Source of the DNA: Bradyrhizobium aeschynomenes
GTDB lineage: Bacteria; Pseudomonadota; Alphaproteobacteria; Rhizobiales; Xanthobacteraceae
Direction: 5' to 3'
Assembly (NCBI RefSeq): GCF_013178945.1
Contig: NZ_JABFDM010000006.1
Span: forward strand, 393,233-457,232
Length of the DNA: 64,000 bases
The stretch's first letter is position 1. Every line of letters starts with the position of its first letter. A program made the position numbers and the translations under genes. The notes under the pieces were generated by a model. That model was not told the origin of the DNA. It saw only the letters and a program-made list of their open reading frames with translations, and did not search any database. Below, in pieces: positions 54,744-63,506 of the stretch.

Positions 54744-57425
54744 CTATTCCGCCGCCTGCTCCAACGGTGCTACGCGCGGCAGGATGATCTGGATGCGCGT
54801 GCCGGCGCCGGGCTCGGAGTCGAGATCGAGCCGGCCGCCGAGCCGGTTGGTCACGATGTTGTAGACGATGTGCAGGCCGAGACCGGTGCCGCCCTGGTCG
54901 CGGCGCGTCGTGAAGAACGGATCGAAGGCGCGACGGCGGACGTCGAGGCTCATGCCGCAGCCATCGTCGGAAAAGATGATCTCGACATTGTCGCGCCCGG
55001 ACTCGCGTGCCCGGATCTCGATCACGCCGCTGCGCCCGTCCGGGAACGCATGTGCGACCGCATTGAGGAACAGATTTGTCAGCACCTGGCCATACGGGCC
55101 GGGATAGCTGTTCATCACCAGATTGGGTTGGCAATCGACATTGATCGTCAGGTTCTGTCTGCGCACGCCGGGGCGCAGGCTCATCACCACCTGCTCGGTG
55201 AGGTCGGCCAGGTCGAAGCTGCGCTGGTCGGAGTAGTTGCGATCCGCCGCCACCTGCTTGAACGACTGGATCAGCTCGGCCGCGCGATTCAGGTTGGCGA
55301 CAAGCTGGGCAGCCGCGTTGCGGCTGGTCTCGATGAACTCGTTGAGGCTCGAGCGCCTGAGCTCACCGCGCGTCACCGCCTCGCTGAAGCGCTCGGTCTT
55401 GCGCTCGAGCGCGGAGGCGACCGTCAGACTGATGCCGACGGGATTGTTGACCTCGTGCGCGACGCCCGCGACCATGCGCCCCAGCGCGGCCAGCTTCTCC
55501 GCCTCGATCAGCGAGGCCTGGGTCTCGCGCAAGTTACGGAGCGCCGTCTCGGCAGCCTCCTTGGCCTTGCGCATCTCGAGCTCGCTCTTCTTCCGCTCGC
55601 CGATGTCGAGCGCCACCGTGACGATCTTGTCGACCTCGCCATCGGCGTCCAGCAGCGGCAATTTGTTGACCAGCCACTGCCGCATGACGCAGCAGGAATC
55701 GAGATACTCCTCCTCGTAGAAGCCGAGGCCGGCCTTGGTGGCCAGCACACGCTTGTCATTCGAGTCGGTCTTGCTCGCGCCGTAGCGCACCATCAGCTCA
55801 CCCGTGGTGCGCCCGAGCGCATCCTCGGGCTCGACGTTGAAGATGCCGGCCATGTAGCGGTTCATCAGCACATAGCGCAGCTCGCGGTCCTTGACGTTGA
55901 TGACCGCCGGCACGGTGTCGATGACCTGCTGCAACAGCCTGCGGCCTTCGGCGATCGCATCTTCCGCGCGCCTCTGATCGGTGATGTCGCGGACGACGCC
56001 TTCGTAGCGCACGACCTCGCCGCTCTCGTCGCGCACCACGGTGGCGCTGTCCGACAGCCAGCGGATCTCGCCGTTACGCCGTCGCACCTGGTACTCGAAC
56101 TCGCGCACCATGCCGTCGCGCCGCATCAGCCGCTGATAGCGTTCGCGTGCCAGCGGATGGACGTAGATCGTCTCGGCGATATCGTTGACGCTCTGAATGA
56201 GTTCGCTCGTCGTTTCATACCCCATGATGCGCGCAAGCGCCGGATTGGCGTTGAGCACGAGGCCGCCCGGGGTCGTGACATAGATGCCGTCGATCGAGGC
56301 CTCGAACAGCTTGCGATAGCTCTCCTCCGCCAGCCGCTGCTCGGCCAGCGCGCGCACCGCGGCCTCGCGGGCTGCATCGGCGTCCTGCAGCGTCTGCCGG
56401 AACACCTCGGCGGCGCGCGCGATGTCCCCGATTTCGTTCTGGACGTCGGTCTGCGGAATCGAGGTCGCCTTCTCACCTGCCGCCAGTGCCCGGATCGAGC
56501 GGGCGATCGAGGCCAGCGGCCGCACGGTTCGACGCACCACGAACGAGGCGGCAAAGATGCCGATCAGGACGCCCGCGGTGCCGAAGATGATGCTCTGCCA
56601 TTTGGTCTCCGCCAGCGTGCGGGCGAAGTCGCGCGACAACACCTTGCCCTGGCTGGCGCTGAGCGCGCGCAACAGCTCCGTGACCCGGCCGATCAGCCGG
56701 CCCTCGATGCCGAGCACCTCCTTGTCGAGCCGCGCAATCTCGTCTTCTGTGCCGGCGATGGCGATGATGGCCTCGGCGTAGCGGTCCGCTGCGGCGCGTA
56801 GCGCGGAGTCGTCGATCGGCATCGCGCGCATGCTGCGGGCCGCCTGCTCGGCGCCGGCTGGATCGCGCGCCAGCAGCGCCGCGCCGACCTGGTTCTGCAC
56901 CCGGAACAGCGCCCGCGCGGTGCCCCGATCGGTCAGGCCGGCGATCGCCTCCTCGAAACTCTCGCGGGCCGCCGGCAGCCCCGACAACAGCTCGGCACGG
57001 CGCGCAATCAGCGCACTGATCCGGTCGATGCCTTCGCGGTAGTTCGCGAGCCGCTGGGACACGCCGTCGATGGTCGCCTGTTGCTCCGGCGCCAATTGCA
57101 GGCGCGTCTTCTTCAACAGCGCATTGAGCTCTGTCGCCGCCTCCATCGCCCGGTCGGAGCGCGAGCCCGGGTCGGTGACGAAATCGCGCGCGGCGAGCCG
57201 CAGCTCGTTCATGCGCTGATCGATCTCCTCGGCGAGATCGCCGACGCCTTGCAGCCGCTGCAGCTCCGCAAAGGTCGAATCGATGTGGCGGATGGCGATC
57301 ACGCTTGCCATGCTGGTTGCGGTGATCACGGCGAGCAGCAGCAAAAAGCTGCCAAAGATCATCCGTCCGATCGTCATCGATCGGAGGCTGCTGCAGGCCG
57401 TGTCGAGGTCCGGTAATTTACTCAT
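54744..57425 (-). CDS. orphan PAS-domain sensor histidine kinase
   Basis: ATG 57425 gives 893 aa. A first membrane segment (GSFLLLLAVITATSMASVIAI) is followed by a helical periplasmic sensor of about 250 residues, then a second (IIFGTAGVLIGIFAASFVV). A HAMP linker and two PAS domains follow (YRKLFEASIDGIYVTTPGG; then LRYVLMNRYMAGIFN). The phosphoacceptor is His near 654 in VAGVAHEVNNPVG. The ATPase has an N-box LFLNAVAHAF, a G1 box SDDGCGMS and a G2 box GGTGLGLHIV. It should autophosphorylate and pass phosphate to a response regulator. No regulator gene is adjacent, so its partner is elsewhere. Confidence 0.9.
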   Translation of the reverse strand: MSKLPDLDTACSSLRSMTIGRMIFGSFLLLLAVITATSMASVIAIRHIDSTFAELQRLQGVGDLAEEIDQRMNELRLAARDFVTDPGSRSDRAMEAATELNALLKKTRLQLAPEQQATIDGVSQRLANYREGIDRISALIARRAELLSGLPAARESFEEAIAGLTDRGTARALFRVQNQVGAALLARDPAGAEQAARSMRAMPIDDSALRAAADRYAEAIIAIAGTEDEIARLDKEVLGIEGRLIGRVTELLRALSASQGKVLSRDFARTLAETKWQSIIFGTAGVLIGIFAASFVVRRTVRPLASIARSIRALAAGEKATSIPQTDVQNEIGDIARAAEVFRQTLQDADAAREAAVRALAEQRLAEESYRKLFEASIDGIYVTTPGGLVLNANPALARIMGYETTSELIQSVNDIAETIYVHPLARERYQRLMRRDGMVREFEYQVRRRNGEIRWLSDSATVVRDESGEVVRYEGVVRDITDQRRAEDAIAEGRRLLQQVIDTVPAVINVKDRELRYVLMNRYMAGIFNVEPEDALGRTTGELMVRYGASKTDSNDKRVLATKAGLGFYEEEYLDSCCVMRQWLVNKLPLLDADGEVDKIVTVALDIGERKKSELEMRKAKEAAETALRNLRETQASLIEAEKLAALGRMVAGVAHEVNNPVGISLTVASALERKTERFSEAVTRGELRRSSLNEFIETSRNAAAQLVANLNRAAELIQSFKQVAADRNYSDQRSFDLADLTEQVVMSLRPGVRRQNLTINVDCQPNLVMNSYPGPYGQVLTNLFLNAVAHAFPDGRSGVIEIRARESGRDNVEIIFSDDGCGMSLDVRRRAFDPFFTTRRDQGGTGLGLHIVYNIVTNRLGGRLDLDSEPGAGTRIQIILPRVAPLEQAAE

Positions 57426-57538
57426 GGGATCCGATGTTCGGAACCGCAGTATATACGAGCCGCCGCGCGGCCAAATGAACAAATAGGGAACGAACGTGTC
57501 CGGCGCATCATCCGCCGGACGAAAAATAGCGTGTGCGG

Positions 57539-58342
57539 TTAACCGGCCGCACCGAACTCGAACACCTCGCCATCATAGCCCGCCTCCGGCGGAATGCGCA
57601 GCTGACGGCCGCCATCGGCGGTCCTGGTCATCACCGGCATCACGGTCACGACGTCCATGTCCCGCGCCGCCGCCAGGGCCTCGGCCACGGCCGGCTGCTT
57701 GCCGAGCCGGATCAGGTTGCGGGTGGTCGGAAACGGCAGCTTGAAGCGGCCATCCTCGCCCCCCGCCAGCGCTTCGCGCGGCGAGACCCAGACCGAATCG
57801 GTCGATTCCCGGCCGTCATGGGCGCCTAGCTGGTCCGGCGGCGCGGCCGCCAGGAAGAACCAGGTGTCGAAGCGCTTCGGCATGCCCTCGGGCGTGATCC
57901 AATGGGCGTAAGGGATGAGTGCGTCGAGCGCCAGGACGAGGCCATGCGTCTCGAGCACCTCGAGGAAGCTGGTCTTACCCTCACACAGCGCGAGGCGATG
58001 CGCCGCCTCGATCTCGCGCACCGCGGCGGCATCGATCAGCGCGTCCGAACGCCGCGGACGCGCCAGCAGGATGCCGCTCTCCTCGAAGGTCTCGCGGAGG
58101 CCGGCGATGCGGAAGCCGAGCGCCTCGGCGGCCACGCCGTCGCCACCGGAATACAACTCGGGCATCCCGGCAATCTCCCGGTCGCCCTTGTCGACGCTGC
58201 CGCCTGGAAACACCAGGGCCCCCGAGTTGAACTCGATCTGATGGTGGCGCACCATCATGAAGACCTCGATCTCGCGTGCCGCAGCGCTATCGCGCAGCAG
58301 CAGCACGGTCGAGGCGGGACGAACGGCGGCAACGTCGGCCAT
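57539..58342 (-). CDS. NUDIX hydrolase, NUDT19/RP2p-like
   Basis: ATG 58342 is chosen because GGAG lies 5 bp upstream; GTG 58348 is in frame but would sit on that site. The 267-aa protein has FPGGSVDKGD at 45-54 and the catalytic helix RETFEESG at 83-90. The interval between the glycine box and the helix is longer than in the standard NUDIX box, as in NUDT19/RP2p-type CoA diphosphatases. It probably hydrolyses CoA or acyl-CoA, which fits its place at the end of an acyl-CoA gene run. The stop of the DapA-like gene overlaps the alternative GTG start. Confidence 0.85.
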   Translation of the reverse strand: MADVAAVRPASTVLLLRDSAAAREIEVFMMVRHHQIEFNSGALVFPGGSVDKGDREIAGMPELYSGGDGVAAEALGFRIAGLRETFEESGILLARPRRSDALIDAAAVREIEAAHRLALCEGKTSFLEVLETHGLVLALDALIPYAHWITPEGMPKRFDTWFFLAAAPPDQLGAHDGRESTDSVWVSPREALAGGEDGRFKLPFPTTRNLIRLGKQPAVAEALAAARDMDVVTVMPVMTRTADGGRQLRIPPEAGYDGEVFEFGAAG

Positions 58343-58344
58343 GG

Positions 58345-59298
58345 TCACTCCGCGGCACTGGCTCGGGGTTGCAGATTGGCCCGGGCATCAAAGCGCGCGA
58401 CCCGCGACAGCAGATAGTCGACCTCGGCCTTGGCGGCGGCCGTGATCGCGGAGCCCGGCTTGCGCTGCGCGCTGGAGGCGATGGCGCCGCGCTTCTGCAG
58501 CACGTATTTGCGCACGGCGAGGCCGGCGCCTGGCTGCTGCTCGTAGCGCACCAGCGGCAGATGCGCGTCGAACAGGTCGTGCGCGGCATCCCGCTTGCCG
58601 GCCTGCGACAGCTTGACGACATCGACCAGCATCTCCGGGAAGGCGTAGCCGGTCATCGCGCCGTCGGCGCCGCGCTCCATCTCGAAGTCGAGGAACAGGC
58701 CGCCATTGCCGCACAGGATTGACAGCGGCTTGAGCGAGCCGTCCTTCTGGAACGCGCGCAGCGCCGAGATCTTCTCCAGGCCGGGCCAGTCCTCGTGCTT
58801 GAGCATCACGCAGGACGGGCTGTCCATGACGATCTTGCGGATGACGGCCGGCGTGAACTGGACCTGCTGGGTCAGCGGATAATCCTGCAGCACCCAGGGA
58901 ATGTCCTCGCCGATCGCTTCCTGCGCCTGCTTGAAATAGCCGGTGATCTGGTCGTCGGTGCGCAGGCTCGGCGGCGGCGCGATCATGACGCCGGCAGCGC
59001 CCGCATCCATCGTGGCGCGGGCCAGCGCGCGCATGGTCGCGAAGCCCGGCGACGACACGCCGACGATGATCTGCATGGTCTTCGCGCGCTTGACGAAGCG
59101 GATCGCGACTTCGGCGGATTCAGCCGCATCGAGCTTCGGCGCCTCGCCCATGATGCCCAACACCGTGATGCCATCACAGCCCGCCTCGGCATAGAAATCG
59201 ACCAGACGGTCGATCGAGGCCTCGTCGATGCGGCCGTCATCGTGGAACGGCGTCGGCGCGATCGCGAAGGTGCCCTTGGCGGCGGCGGTGAGCTTCAT
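58345..59298 (-). CDS. dihydrodipicolinate synthase/N-acetylneuraminate lyase superfamily protein
   Basis: ATG 59298 gives 317 aa, a normal length for this TIM-barrel family. The catalytic pair is visible: Tyr140 (LQDYP) and the Schiff-base Lys167 (VMLKHED). GIMGEAPKL near 48-56 is the substrate carboxylate loop. These class I aldolases or lyases act on pyruvate-type 2-oxo acids. The real DapA is likely elsewhere; this one probably serves a catabolic pathway. It sits 156 bp after the SDR gene and overlaps the NUDIX start region. Confidence 0.86.
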   Translation of the reverse strand: MKLTAAAKGTFAIAPTPFHDDGRIDEASIDRLVDFYAEAGCDGITVLGIMGEAPKLDAAESAEVAIRFVKRAKTMQIIVGVSSPGFATMRALARATMDAGAAGVMIAPPPSLRTDDQITGYFKQAQEAIGEDIPWVLQDYPLTQQVQFTPAVIRKIVMDSPSCVMLKHEDWPGLEKISALRAFQKDGSLKPLSILCGNGGLFLDFEMERGADGAMTGYAFPEMLVDVVKLSQAGKRDAAHDLFDAHLPLVRYEQQPGAGLAVRKYVLQKRGAIASSAQRKPGSAITAAAKAEVDYLLSRVARFDARANLQPRASAAE

Positions 59299-59454
59299 CG
59301 TCTGGTCTCCAATCTCTCTGGCGTCGCTCCGCAAGGCGCTGCCCGGCGCAGGCGCGGAGTCGATCTGGCCGATCATCGTTCTGGATTCCGGAACCTCACT
59401 TTCGCCTCGCTCTTGAGAGCTTCGGCGGGCCCCCGGAACGGGGCCAGACATACA

Positions 59455-60333
59455 TCAAAACCGCCGCGCGGACTTTCGAATCTCGTCCTCCGAAAAGAAT
59501 ATCTCCCCTGCATGATCCGCGATGTCCTCGGCCTTCCAGGCCGAGGATGGCGGTTTCCAGCCGTCCATTTCCATCATGCGCAACTCGCGCACGCCGCGCG
59601 GACCGGAGACGCCGAGGACCTTCCCCGTCTGGTCGCCCGAGAGGGAGCTGACCATGTAGAGCACGGCCGGCGCGATGCCTTCGGGTGTCAGCGCCGCGCC
59701 CGGGTTCTCCTTGTAGCGCGGCAGGTCGGCGGTCATGCGGGTCAGCGCGCCCGGCGCCAGGGTCCAGACCCGGATGTTGTACTTGCGGCCCTCGATCGCC
59801 AGCACGTTGGACAGGCCCCAGATACCACCCTTGGCGGCGCCATAGTTGGATTGGCCGAAATTGCCGATCAGGCCCGAGGTCGAGGAGGTGTTGACGATGA
59901 CGCCGCCGCCATTGTCGCGCATCCAGCGGAACACCGGCAAGGTGCAGCAGAAGGTGCCCTTGAGGTGGACCTGGATCACCTTGTCCCAGTCGGCCTCGCT
60001 GGATTTTGCGAAGGTCTGGTCGCGGAGAATGCCGGCATTGTTGACCAGGATGTCGGCGCGGCCGAAATGCCGGATGGCGTCGTCGAACACCGACTGCCCG
60101 CCGGCGATGGTCGAGATGTCCGCGCCGTTGGCGACCGCGCGGCCTCCGTCTGCCTTGATCGCGGCGACCACCTGCTCGGCCATCGACAGATCCGAGCTGG
60201 AACCGTCGCGCGGACCGCCGAGGTCGTTGACGACGACGGCCGCGCCCTCGCGTGCGAACAGTTTTGCATAGGCCTCGCCGAGCCCGCCACCTGCGCCGGT
60301 GATCAGCGCCACCTTGCCGTCGAGCAGTCCCAT
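59455..60333 (-). CDS. SDR-family 3-hydroxyacyl-CoA dehydrogenase (MFE-2-type)
   Basis: The 292-aa protein starts at ATG 60333. The Rossmann signature TGAGGGLG is at 12-19, NNAG at 98-101, the catalytic Ser near 151-153 (NTSSTSG), Tyr164 and Lys168 (YGAAK). The early VNDLGG at 35-40 is characteristic of the NAD-dependent D-3-hydroxyacyl-CoA dehydrogenase part of peroxisomal MFE-2. It should oxidise 3-hydroxyacyl-CoA to 3-oxoacyl-CoA, acting after the MaoC hydratase encoded next upstream. Confidence 0.87.
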   Translation of the reverse strand: MGLLDGKVALITGAGGGLGEAYAKLFAREGAAVVVNDLGGPRDGSSSDLSMAEQVVAAIKADGGRAVANGADISTIAGGQSVFDDAIRHFGRADILVNNAGILRDQTFAKSSEADWDKVIQVHLKGTFCCTLPVFRWMRDNGGGVIVNTSSTSGLIGNFGQSNYGAAKGGIWGLSNVLAIEGRKYNIRVWTLAPGALTRMTADLPRYKENPGAALTPEGIAPAVLYMVSSLSGDQTGKVLGVSGPRGVRELRMMEMDGWKPPSSAWKAEDIADHAGEIFFSEDEIRKSARRF

Positions 60334-60364
60334 GGTGTCCTCCTGCGCTGTGCTTTTGTTTACT

Positions 60365-60438
60365 CGTCATGGCCGGGCTTGACCCGGCCATCCATCTTCG
60401 GAAGAGGATGGATGCCCGGGTCAAGCCCGGGCATGACG
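60365..60438. repeat. palindromic intergenic repeat
   Basis: Arms CGTCATGGCCGGGCTTGACC and GGTCAAGCCCGGGCATGACG are nearly perfect inverted copies that can form a long hairpin in the gap between the MaoC and SDR genes. The same GGGCTTGACCC core recurs at 63384-63506. Such elements are dispersed between genes in Bradyrhizobium. It may affect mRNA stability or termination inside the gene run. Confidence 0.85.
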
Positions 60439-60471
60439 ACAACTAACAGGCGTGCCTCAAACACATATTTA

Positions 60472-61332
60472 TCAACCGAGCACCGTCTTGCCGTTCTTGA
60501 TGACGGTGACGTTGCGGGCCTTCACGCGCGCCTCGAACGAGATCACATCGCCGTCCTTCCACAGATCGACCGTGACGGTCTCTCCCGGAAACACCGGCGA
60601 GGAGAACCGCGCCGCGTGCTGCTTGAAGGCCGACGTGTCGTAGTCCGCATAGGTCTGCAGCACCGCGCGGCAGGTCAGGCCGTAGGTGCACATGCCGTGC
60701 AGGATCGGCCGCGGAAAACCGGCGCGGCGGGCGAATTCGGGGTCCGAGTGCAGCGGGTTGCGGTCGCCGCAGAGACGATAGATCAGTGCCTGGTCCGGCC
60801 GCGTCGTGATGTCGACGCTGCGGTCCGGCGCACGCGTCGGCACCGGATGCGGCTCGGGAATGCCGCCGGAGGGACCGCCGAAGCCGCCATCGCCGCGGGC
60901 GAAGCGCGAGGCCACCAAGGTCGCCAGCGGCGCGCCGCTCTCGTCGCGCAGGATGGTCTGATGGCGGATGACCGCACCCTTGTCCTTGCCCTTGTCGGAG
61001 ACCGCGAGCACGGAGGAGTCGGCGGAGATCTTCGCGGCGACCGCGAACGGCTTGTGGAACGTGATATCGCGCTCGCCATCGACGACGAGCACGCGGTTCA
61101 GCTTCATGTCGCCGGGGCCGGCGCCCCACGCGGCGACGGAGGCAAAGGTCGGCACCACCTTCAGCGGCCGCGGCTCGGCGGTGGCCTCGTTGACGAAGGC
61201 GAGCTCCTTCTCATCCATCGGATCGGCGCCCATGCCGATGCCATAGGCATACAGCATCACCTCGCGATCGGTGTAGGCGTAAGCCTGCCCGATCGCCTTC
61301 ATCGCCATCAGCTCATCGTAGTCGATCGGCAT
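60472..61332 (-). CDS. MaoC-type (R)-enoyl-CoA hydratase 2
   Basis: ATG 61332 gives 286 aa, the size of a double-hotdog hydratase 2. The hydratase motif is intact: CGDRNPLHSDPEFA with Asp190 and His195 as the catalytic pair. The N-terminal hotdog (residues 1-150) is degenerate, as is usual. It hydrates trans-2-enoyl-CoA to (R)-3-hydroxyacyl-CoA. Together with the SDR downstream it reconstitutes the two activities of eukaryotic MFE-2. Confidence 0.88.
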   Translation of the reverse strand: MPIDYDELMAMKAIGQAYAYTDREVMLYAYGIGMGADPMDEKELAFVNEATAEPRPLKVVPTFASVAAWGAGPGDMKLNRVLVVDGERDITFHKPFAVAAKISADSSVLAVSDKGKDKGAVIRHQTILRDESGAPLATLVASRFARGDGGFGGPSGGIPEPHPVPTRAPDRSVDITTRPDQALIYRLCGDRNPLHSDPEFARRAGFPRPILHGMCTYGLTCRAVLQTYADYDTSAFKQHAARFSSPVFPGETVTVDLWKDGDVISFEARVKARNVTVIKNGKTVLG

Positions 61333-61422
61333 GTCGCCTCCCCGAGTCTCGTTTCTTCGTAGGTGGGCAGAGCGAAGCGCACCCACCGCCTTTATCCCGT
61401 TAGTACGGCGCCAATGACTGTG

Positions 61423-61583
61423 CCCTCTCCCCTTGTGGGAGAGGGCTACACCGCTATCAGCTCCAACCTCACTCGGGTGAGGGGTTGCCTCCACAGAAAC
61501 ACTGTTCGTGTGGAAAGAGACCCCTCACCCGGCTCAATCTCGCTTCGCTCGATTTCGCCACCCTCTCCCACAAGGGGAGAGGG
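61423..61583. repeat. long nested inverted repeat
   Basis: The 23-bp sequence at 61423-61445 (CCCTCTCCCCTTGTGGGAG and four more bases) is exactly reverse-complemented at 61561-61583. Inside, CCTCACTCGGGTGAGGGGT and ACCCCTCACCCGGCTC are also mutually inverted, giving a 161-bp nested palindrome. It looks like a short non-coding mobile or MITE-like repeat of the genus. Confidence 0.85.
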
Positions 61584-61614
61584 TGCACCGGTCGTGTGGC
61601 CGCAATCCGCTCTT

Positions 61615-61695
61615 CGTCATTGCGAGGAGCGAAACGACGAACCAATCCAAAGTCGAGGAAATCACCCTGGATTGCTTCGCTGCGCTCGCAATGAC
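61615..61695. repeat. palindromic repeat with CGTCATTGCGAG ends
   Basis: CGTCATTGCGAGGAGCG at the left and CGCTCGCAATGACG at the right are inverted, with CCAATCCA and TGGATTG inverted inside. It is a second dispersed element in the same gap, immediately beside the 161-bp palindrome. With a short GGTGGG/CCCACC stem near 61362-61387, the whole gap between the DUF35 and MaoC genes (61333-61715) consists of repeats. Confidence 0.82.
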
Positions 61696-61715
61696 GCGCG
61701 GCGGCATCTGCCCCC

Positions 61716-62105
61716 CTACACCGGCGTGAAGAACGGCAGCGGCGCGCCGTCGGTCGGCTTGAACACCACCCTCACCTTCTGGCCGATCCTCAACGCATCG
61801 AAATCGCAATCCACGAAATTGGTCTGCAGCGACGGCCCCTCCTTCAGGGTGACGTAGCCGATCGCATACGGGCCAGTCGGCGACTTGCGCATGATCGAGA
61901 ACGTGTAGATCTCGCCCTCGCCCGCGCTCTGCTCCCACACCGTCTGATCCGAGAAGCAGAACGGGCAGATCGAGCGCGGGAAATAGTGCGCCTCGCCGCA
62001 GGCGGTGCAGCGCTTGATCAGGAACTTGCCCTCGGCGGCCGCGTCCCAGAACGCCTTGGTCTCGGGATTGGTGACGGGGGCCGGCAGTTTCTTCGCTTCA
62101 GACAT
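61716..62105 (-). CDS. DUF35 Zn-ribbon/OB-fold protein, thiolase partner
   Basis: ATG 62105 gives 129 aa. Two CxxC knuckles (RCTAC and ICPFC) form the rubredoxin-like zinc ribbon at about 32-56, followed by an OB-fold strand set (GEIYTFSIMR, IGYVTLKEG, RVVFKPT). Proteins of this type bind SCP2-type thiolases or related aldolases and form part of the acyl-CoA site. It starts on the last base of the thiolase stop codon (TGATG overlap), so the two are certainly co-translated. Confidence 0.88.
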   Translation of the reverse strand: MSEAKKLPAPVTNPETKAFWDAAAEGKFLIKRCTACGEAHYFPRSICPFCFSDQTVWEQSAGEGEIYTFSIMRKSPTGPYAIGYVTLKEGPSLQTNFVDCDFDALRIGQKVRVVFKPTDGAPLPFFTPV

Positions 62106-63253
62106 CAGACGCGCTCCAGAATGCAGGTCGAGGCGGCGTGGCGCACGCCGAGCAGGCCACCGGTGCCATGGGCGATGGCGAGGTCGCAGTTTTGCACCTG
62201 GACCTTGGGATGGGCCTCGCCACGCAGCTGGCGCACGGCCTCGATCACCTTGGTCATGCCACCGCGGTTGACCGGATGGTTGCTGCACAGGCCGCCGCCA
62301 TCGGTGTTGAACGGCAGCTTGCCGACGCCGGAGATGAGATTGCCGTCAGCCACGAACTTGCCGCCGTCGCCCTTCTTGCAGAAGCCGAGATCCTCGAGCT
62401 GCATCAGCACCGTGATGGTGAAGCTGTCATAGATCGACGCGTATTTGATGTCCTTCGGCGTGATGCCCGCTTCCTCGAAGGCGCGCGGACCGGACCACAC
62501 GCCTGCAGAGTAAGTGAGGTCGAGATCCTTGCCGCCGCGCGGCCCCTTCATGGCCTCGCCATGGCCGATCAGCCGCACCAGCGGCTTCTTCAGGCTCTTG
62601 GCAATCTCGGGCGTGGTCACGATCAGCGCGCCGCCGCCGTCGGTGACGACGCAGCAATCCATGCGGTGCAAGGGATCGGAGATCATCGGCGAGTTCATGA
62701 CGTCCTCGACCGTGACAACCTCCTTCAGCATCGCATGCGGATTGTACTGCGCGTGATGCGAGGCAGCGACCTTGATCCAGGCGAGCTGTTCGGACGTGGT
62801 GCCGTAGTCGTGCATGTGGCGCATGGCGCACATGCCGTAGGCGTTGTGCGTCGTGGCGCCGTAGGCCATCTCGAAATCGGCCTCCGCGCCGGCGGCGCGC
62901 GGCGGCATCGGGCCGGTGCGCGGCTTGCCGGCGAGCGTGATCAGCGCAATCGAGCACTTGCCCGCGGCGATCGCTTCCGCAGCGTGACCGACATGGATCA
63001 GATAGGAGCAGCCGCCCGTCTCGGTGGAATCGATGTGCCGCACCTTCAGCCCGAGATAATCGACCATCGGCCAAGCGCCGCCGGGCGCGTCGCCCGCACA
63101 GAAATAGCCGTCGACATCCTTGGCGCTCAGACCCGCATCCTCCAGCGCGCCCTTGGCGACCTCGGCATGCAGCTGCGCGGTCGATTTGTCCGGTGCGTGC
63201 CGGGTCGGATGCTCATAGATCCCGGCAATGTAGGCCTTGCCCTTGATGGTCAA
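62105..63253 (-). CDS. SCP2-type thiolase (acetyl-CoA acetyltransferase family)
   Basis: TTG 63253 is chosen: GGAG lies 6 bp upstream and the sequence from there (TIKGKAYIAGIYEHPT) matches the usual family start, giving 382 aa. Thiolase landmarks are a candidate nucleophile Cys in TETGGCSYLIH, the DSFTI segment and GGGLCSNHPVNRGG with the catalytic His. The final VQNCDLAIAHGTGG is also typical. It should cleave or condense 3-oxoacyl-CoA with help from the DUF35 partner. The exact nucleophile is uncertain because the Cys context is atypical for the family. Confidence 0.88.
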   Translation of the reverse strand: MTIKGKAYIAGIYEHPTRHAPDKSTAQLHAEVAKGALEDAGLSAKDVDGYFCAGDAPGGAWPMVDYLGLKVRHIDSTETGGCSYLIHVGHAAEAIAAGKCSIALITLAGKPRTGPMPPRAAGAEADFEMAYGATTHNAYGMCAMRHMHDYGTTSEQLAWIKVAASHHAQYNPHAMLKEVVTVEDVMNSPMISDPLHRMDCCVVTDGGGALIVTTPEIAKSLKKPLVRLIGHGEAMKGPRGGKDLDLTYSAGVWSGPRAFEEAGITPKDIKYASIYDSFTITVLMQLEDLGFCKKGDGGKFVADGNLISGVGKLPFNTDGGGLCSNHPVNRGGMTKVIEAVRQLRGEAHPKVQVQNCDLAIAHGTGGLLGVRHAASTCILERV

Positions 63254-63383
63254 TTCCGTCTCCGCTTCCTGTCGTTTCCTGCCCGATGGTTGGAGATTTT
63301 TTTGAACTCTTGCATGAGGCTTGGCAAGCAGTGAAAATATTCCGCGTGGTGGAGATGACGCATGGTCTCGCCCTTCACTCCGC

Positions 63384-63506
63384 CGTCGTCCCGGGCTTGA
63401 CCCTGGACCCATAACCACAGACGGATCTTGTTGGACTCGATGGTGGCCCCGCGTGCCCTCTCATACCCGCCGGTGGTTATGGGTCCCGGGTCAAGCCCGG
63501 GACGAC
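63384..63506. repeat. palindromic repeat with GTCGTCCCGGGCTTGACC arms
   Basis: The left arm at 63384-63416 (GTCGTCCCGGGCTTGACCC.. to CATAACC) is inverted at 63475-63506 (GGTTATGGGTCCCGGGTCAAG.. to GACGAC). It is a longer version of the element at 60365 with a 58-bp loop. It lies just upstream of the thiolase gene. Confidence 0.85.

Noticed and set aside
54312..56801. 829-codon plus-strand frame opposite the histidine kinase
   Set aside because: The composition is Arg/His/Leu-rich with no domain, while the minus strand encodes a textbook kinase with all motifs.
58795..61362. 855-codon plus-strand frame opposite the SDR and MaoC genes
   Set aside because: It is antisense to two enzymes with intact catalytic motifs and spans intergenic repeats; its sequence is not protein-like.
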